Assembly: GCA_006226895.1 (NCBI GenBank)
Contig: SBFN01000188.1
Location: forward strand, 1 to 8,781
DNA from: Deltaproteobacteria bacterium
Lineage (GTDB): Bacteria; Desulfobacterota; Desulfuromonadia; Desulfuromonadales; BM103
Direction: 5' to 3'
DNA length: 8,781 nt
Below are positions 6,836 to 8,781 of the stretch, in pieces. A model generated the notes under the pieces. That model searched no databases. It was not told the origin of the DNA and worked only from the letters and a program-made list of their open reading frames with translations. Each line of letters starts with the position of its first letter. Positions within the stretch are counted from its first letter, which is position 1. The position numbers and the translations under genes were made by a program.

Positions 6836-7229
6836 AGTGGTTGGAGACAGCCAGACGATCGCCGGCCCATGTCTGTGGGCGGGAGGAAAGTCCGGGCTCC
6901 ACAGGGCAGGATGGTCCTTAACGGGGACCGGGGGCGACCTTAGGGATAGTGCCACAGAGAGAAGACCGCCCGTCGTCGTTTTTGCGATGGCAGGTAAGGG
7001 TGAAAGGGTGAGGTAAGAGCTCACCAGTGTCGGCGGTGACGTCGGCAGCTAGGTAAACCCCATCCGGAGCAAGGCCAAATGGGAGTGCTTGAGGACGGCC
7101 CGTCCGAAGCTCCCGGGTCAGGCTGCTTGAGGCCGTCGGCAACGGCGGTCCTAGAGGAATGATCGTCACTCTGCAGGGGGTAACCGCTACAGAGGACAAA
7201 ACCCGGCTTACGGTTCTCTCCGACCACCT
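6836..7229 (+). ncRNA. rnpB: RNase P RNA (bacterial type A), catalytic subunit
   Basis: This RNA, with the RnpA protein, cuts the 5' leader from pre-tRNAs. The conserved core is present: GAGGAAAGTCCGGGCTCC (5' strand of P4 and neighbours), CAGGTAAGGGTGAAAGGGTG, GGAGCAAGGCCAAAT, GGCTGCTTGAG, and GACAAAACCCGGCTTA (3' strand of P4). P1 closes the molecule: GTGGTTGGAGA (6837-6847) with TCTCCGACCAC (7217-7227). P2 is GACGATC (6854-6860) with GATCGTC (7161-7167). GGGTC before GGCTGCTTGAG supplies the GGU that pairs with tRNA CCA. P3 is a short simple hairpin (GCCCA-TGTCTG-TGGGC), smaller than in E. coli. An extra hairpin between P2 and P4 (7169-7194, CTCTG/CAGAG, inner GUAA tetraloop) looks like P19. 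The ends are set by P1 and may be off by a few bases. Confidence 0.97.
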
Positions 7230-7248
7230 TTTTATGATTCTGAATGAT

Positions 7249-7288
7249 AATGGCACCTGCGCTGATCGTCTGGTGCCGTTTCTTTTTT
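7249..7288 (+). terminator. Likely rnpB terminator
   Basis: AATGGCACC (7249-7257) and GGTGCCGTT (7272-7280) form a 9-bp stem (one T-G pair) with a 14-base loop, followed by TCTTTTTT (7281-7288). It lies about 20 bases beyond the mature 3' end of RNase P RNA, as expected for a precursor that is trimmed. The T-run ends 4 bases before the start codon of the next gene. Confidence 0.68.
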
Positions 7289-7292
7289 GCCT

Positions 7293-7856
7293 ATGCGCGA
7301 TACTCCTGACAAGCTTAACCAGGACTGGCCTGCTCTGCTGAAGAGAATAACGCTCGAGGTCGCTGCTTTGGGTGCCGACGAGAAAGCGTGGCTCAGAGAG
7401 AGGCTGTCTTTGATTGCAGCGATTCAGTTCGAACTGGATGAGCTCTTTCGCAAAGCTGATGGGCTTGAGGCCTGTGCCGGCTGTGATGGAGCCTGCTGCG
7501 GTTGTGGCCGACACCATGTGACCTTGACCAACCTGTTGGCTTCTCTGCTCGCTGACGAAGCCCCTCCAGCGCCTGATTTCAGTCGCACCTGTCCCTATCT
7601 TGGCGAGAGAGGGTGTCTGTTGACTGTCGATCGCCGCCCTTACAATTGCATCACCTTTTTCTGTGAAACCCTTGAAGATCAGCTGGGTGCCGATGATTGC
7701 GAGAGACTGAGGAGCCTGGACCGCCGACTACGCAACGAGTACCTGCGGGTCGCCGCGCGCTATCCTGCTGCCAGTCTGCGTGGCCTCTGGATTGCCATGC
7801 AGCACGTTGGCGATGGCCCGCTGCTACAATCAACCGGAGAAGACATGATAGAATAG
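7293..7856 (+). CDS. YkgJ-type cysteine-cluster protein
   Basis: This 187-residue protein has the cysteine pattern of the YkgJ (CxxCxxxCC) family, which is believed to bind zinc or an iron-sulfur centre; no reaction is established. C61, C64, C68, C69 and C71 sit in CAGCDGACCGCGRHH, and a second set, C100, C108, C119 and C124, in CPYLGERGCLLTVDRRPYNC ... C. The first 60 residues are helical and charged. No signal peptide or membrane segment is visible. Start choice is uncertain: ATG at 7293 is preferred over the TTG two codons earlier, but neither has a Shine-Dalgarno sequence because the upstream bases are the T-run of the rnpB terminator. An internal in-frame TTG near 7368 has GAGG upstream and would still keep the cysteines. 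It may depend on read-through from rnpB. Confidence 0.82.
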   Translation: MRDTPDKLNQDWPALLKRITLEVAALGADEKAWLRERLSLIAAIQFELDELFRKADGLEACAGCDGACCGCGRHHVTLTNLLASLLADEAPPAPDFSRTCPYLGERGCLLTVDRRPYNCITFFCETLEDQLGADDCERLRSLDRRLRNEYLRVAARYPAASLRGLWIAMQHVGDGPLLQSTGEDMIE

Positions 7857-7897
7857 TTGCTCACTCTTCAGCGCCAAATTCTATGAAGGATTCTGCT

Positions 7898-8781
7898 ATG
7901 GATATCAGCTTTAAGAAAACCAACGGCCCCCTTGACGATCTGCTCAATGAAATTCTCTCTATGGCCGAAGTCAACCATCCGGAGATTGTCCGGGAGATGC
8001 TGATCAGCGCCTTGAAGACCGGCCAGGAGAATGACTATCTCGCTGATCTGAAGATGTTACGTACCACCATGAAGGAGATGCGCTACACCAGCAAGATGTT
8101 CAGTCCGTACCGGGATCGCAAGAAAGTGACGATCTTCGGCTCGGCGAGAACCGCTCCTGACGAAGCGATTTACCAGAAGTGTGTGACCTTCTCGAGGCAG
8201 TTGGTGCGGCTTGGTTACATGGTGATTACGGGAGGTGGTCCCGGTATCATGCAGGCGGGTAATGAGGGCGCGGGTGCGGAGAATTCCTTTGCCGTAAATA
8301 TCAGGCTGCCCTTTGAACAGGGAACCAACCCGGTCATGGAGAACAGCGGTCACTCGATCACCTACCAGTATTTTTTCAACCGTAAGGTGGCTTTTCTAAA
8401 GGAAGCGGACGCGGTCGTGCTGTTCCCTGGAGGTTTCGGGACCATGGATGAGGCGATGGAAACGCTGACTCTGATTCAGACCGGCAAGAATCCACCTATA
8501 CCCTTGGTTCTGGTTGACGATGATGATGGCAGCTACTGGGAGCCCTGGTTTGCTTTTATCAAGGAGGTCATGCTCAAGCGTGGTCTGATCTCTGGTGAGG
8601 ACTTTAGTCTCTTTACCATTACTCGGGACCCTTTTGAAGCGGCGCAGGTCATTCACGACTTTTACAGAAATTATCACTCGAGTCGGTGGGTCGGCTCAAC
8701 CTTTGTTATTCGTCTCAACAAGACGTTGAGCGCGGAGAACCTGGCAACCCTGGAAGGGGAGTTCAGTGAAATTATGGAGCC
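7898..8781 (+). CDS. LOG family (TIGR00730-like) Rossmann-fold protein, 5' part (3' end outside window)
   Basis: The frame stays open to the window end, giving 294 residues with no stop. Two family signatures are present: GGGPGIM (112-118) in VITGGGPGIMQAGNEGA and PGGFGTMDE (177-185) in VVLFPGGFGTMDEAMETLTLIQ. These form the nucleotide-monophosphate site of the LOG / lysine-decarboxylase-like family, whose characterised members split a base from ribose 5'-phosphate (cytokinin-activating LOG, nucleotide hydrolase PpnN). About 75 helical residues precede the Rossmann core (which begins at KKVTIFGSAR) and the chain continues past it, so this is a longer member than the roughly 190-residue LOG proteins. 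ATG at 7898 is chosen because AAGGA at 7886-7890 is 7 bases upstream; an in-frame ATG at 7883 has no such site. It follows the YkgJ-type gene by 41 bases and may share its transcript. Substrate is unknown. Confidence 0.92.
   Translation, partial: MDISFKKTNGPLDDLLNEILSMAEVNHPEIVREMLISALKTGQENDYLADLKMLRTTMKEMRYTSKMFSPYRDRKKVTIFGSARTAPDEAIYQKCVTFSRQLVRLGYMVITGGGPGIMQAGNEGAGAENSFAVNIRLPFEQGTNPVMENSGHSITYQYFFNRKVAFLKEADAVVLFPGGFGTMDEAMETLTLIQTGKNPPIPLVLVDDDDGSYWEPWFAFIKEVMLKRGLISGEDFSLFTITRDPFEAAQVIHDFYRNYHSSRWVGSTFVIRLNKTLSAENLATLEGEFSEIME

Noticed and set aside
6918..7517. 199-codon - strand frame over rnpB
   Set aside because: It is antisense to the RNase P RNA core and the cysteine-cluster gene, and the RNA structure explains the sequence.
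1..8781. Search by eye for mobile elements, CRISPR repeats, toxin-antitoxin or defence genes
   Set aside because: All genes are on one strand with typical housekeeping content; I saw no terminal inverted repeats, regular spaced repeats, integrase or transposase motifs.

Overview
The window looks like ordinary chromosomal housekeeping DNA from a moderately GC-rich member of the former Deltaproteobacteria, most likely the Desulfuromonadales/Geobacter-Desulfuromonas group. This rests on the order mutS2 - dnaG - rpoD - tRNA(CAU) - Nif3-like - zinc-ribbon protein - rnpB and on the proteobacterial type of the sigma factor. It is a guess from gene order and protein style, not from a database match. 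Every supported gene is on the + strand.

Layout. 1-921 is the 3' part of mutS2 (end of the ATPase module, coiled coil, KOW-like segment, Smr domain). Its stop codon overlaps the start of dnaG (primase, 921-2705). A near-consensus promoter laid over the dnaG stop codon drives rpoD (principal sigma factor, 2792-4555). An elongator-type tRNA with a CAU anticodon follows (4673-4748), closed by a very strong symmetrical hairpin terminator (4793-4830). A second group then begins: a Nif3/DUF34 metal protein (4864-5988) and a coiled-coil C4 zinc-ribbon protein (6109-6819). Next come the RNase P RNA gene rnpB (about 6836-7229) with its own likely promoter and terminator, a small cysteine-cluster (YkgJ-type) protein (7293-7856), and the 5' part of a LOG-family Rossmann-fold protein (7898 to the window end).

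How the parts work together. dnaG and rpoD are the primase and sigma-70 part of the classic macromolecular-synthesis operon; ribosomal protein gene rpsU is absent here and mutS2 sits upstream instead. rnpB and the tRNA gene connect through RNase P processing of tRNA 5' ends. The Nif3-like, zinc-ribbon, YkgJ and LOG proteins are widespread but less well understood; two of them carry four-cysteine or nine-cysteine metal-binding patterns and one carries the Nif3 dinuclear-metal pattern.

I see no mobile element, CRISPR array, phage gene or defence system, and no convincing undescribed system. The points most worth a second look are the degenerate Smr catalytic motif in MutS2, the strong rpoD promoter on the dnaG stop codon, the YkgJ-type gene that starts without a Shine-Dalgarno sequence right against the rnpB terminator, and the Met-versus-Ile2 identity of the CAU tRNA.
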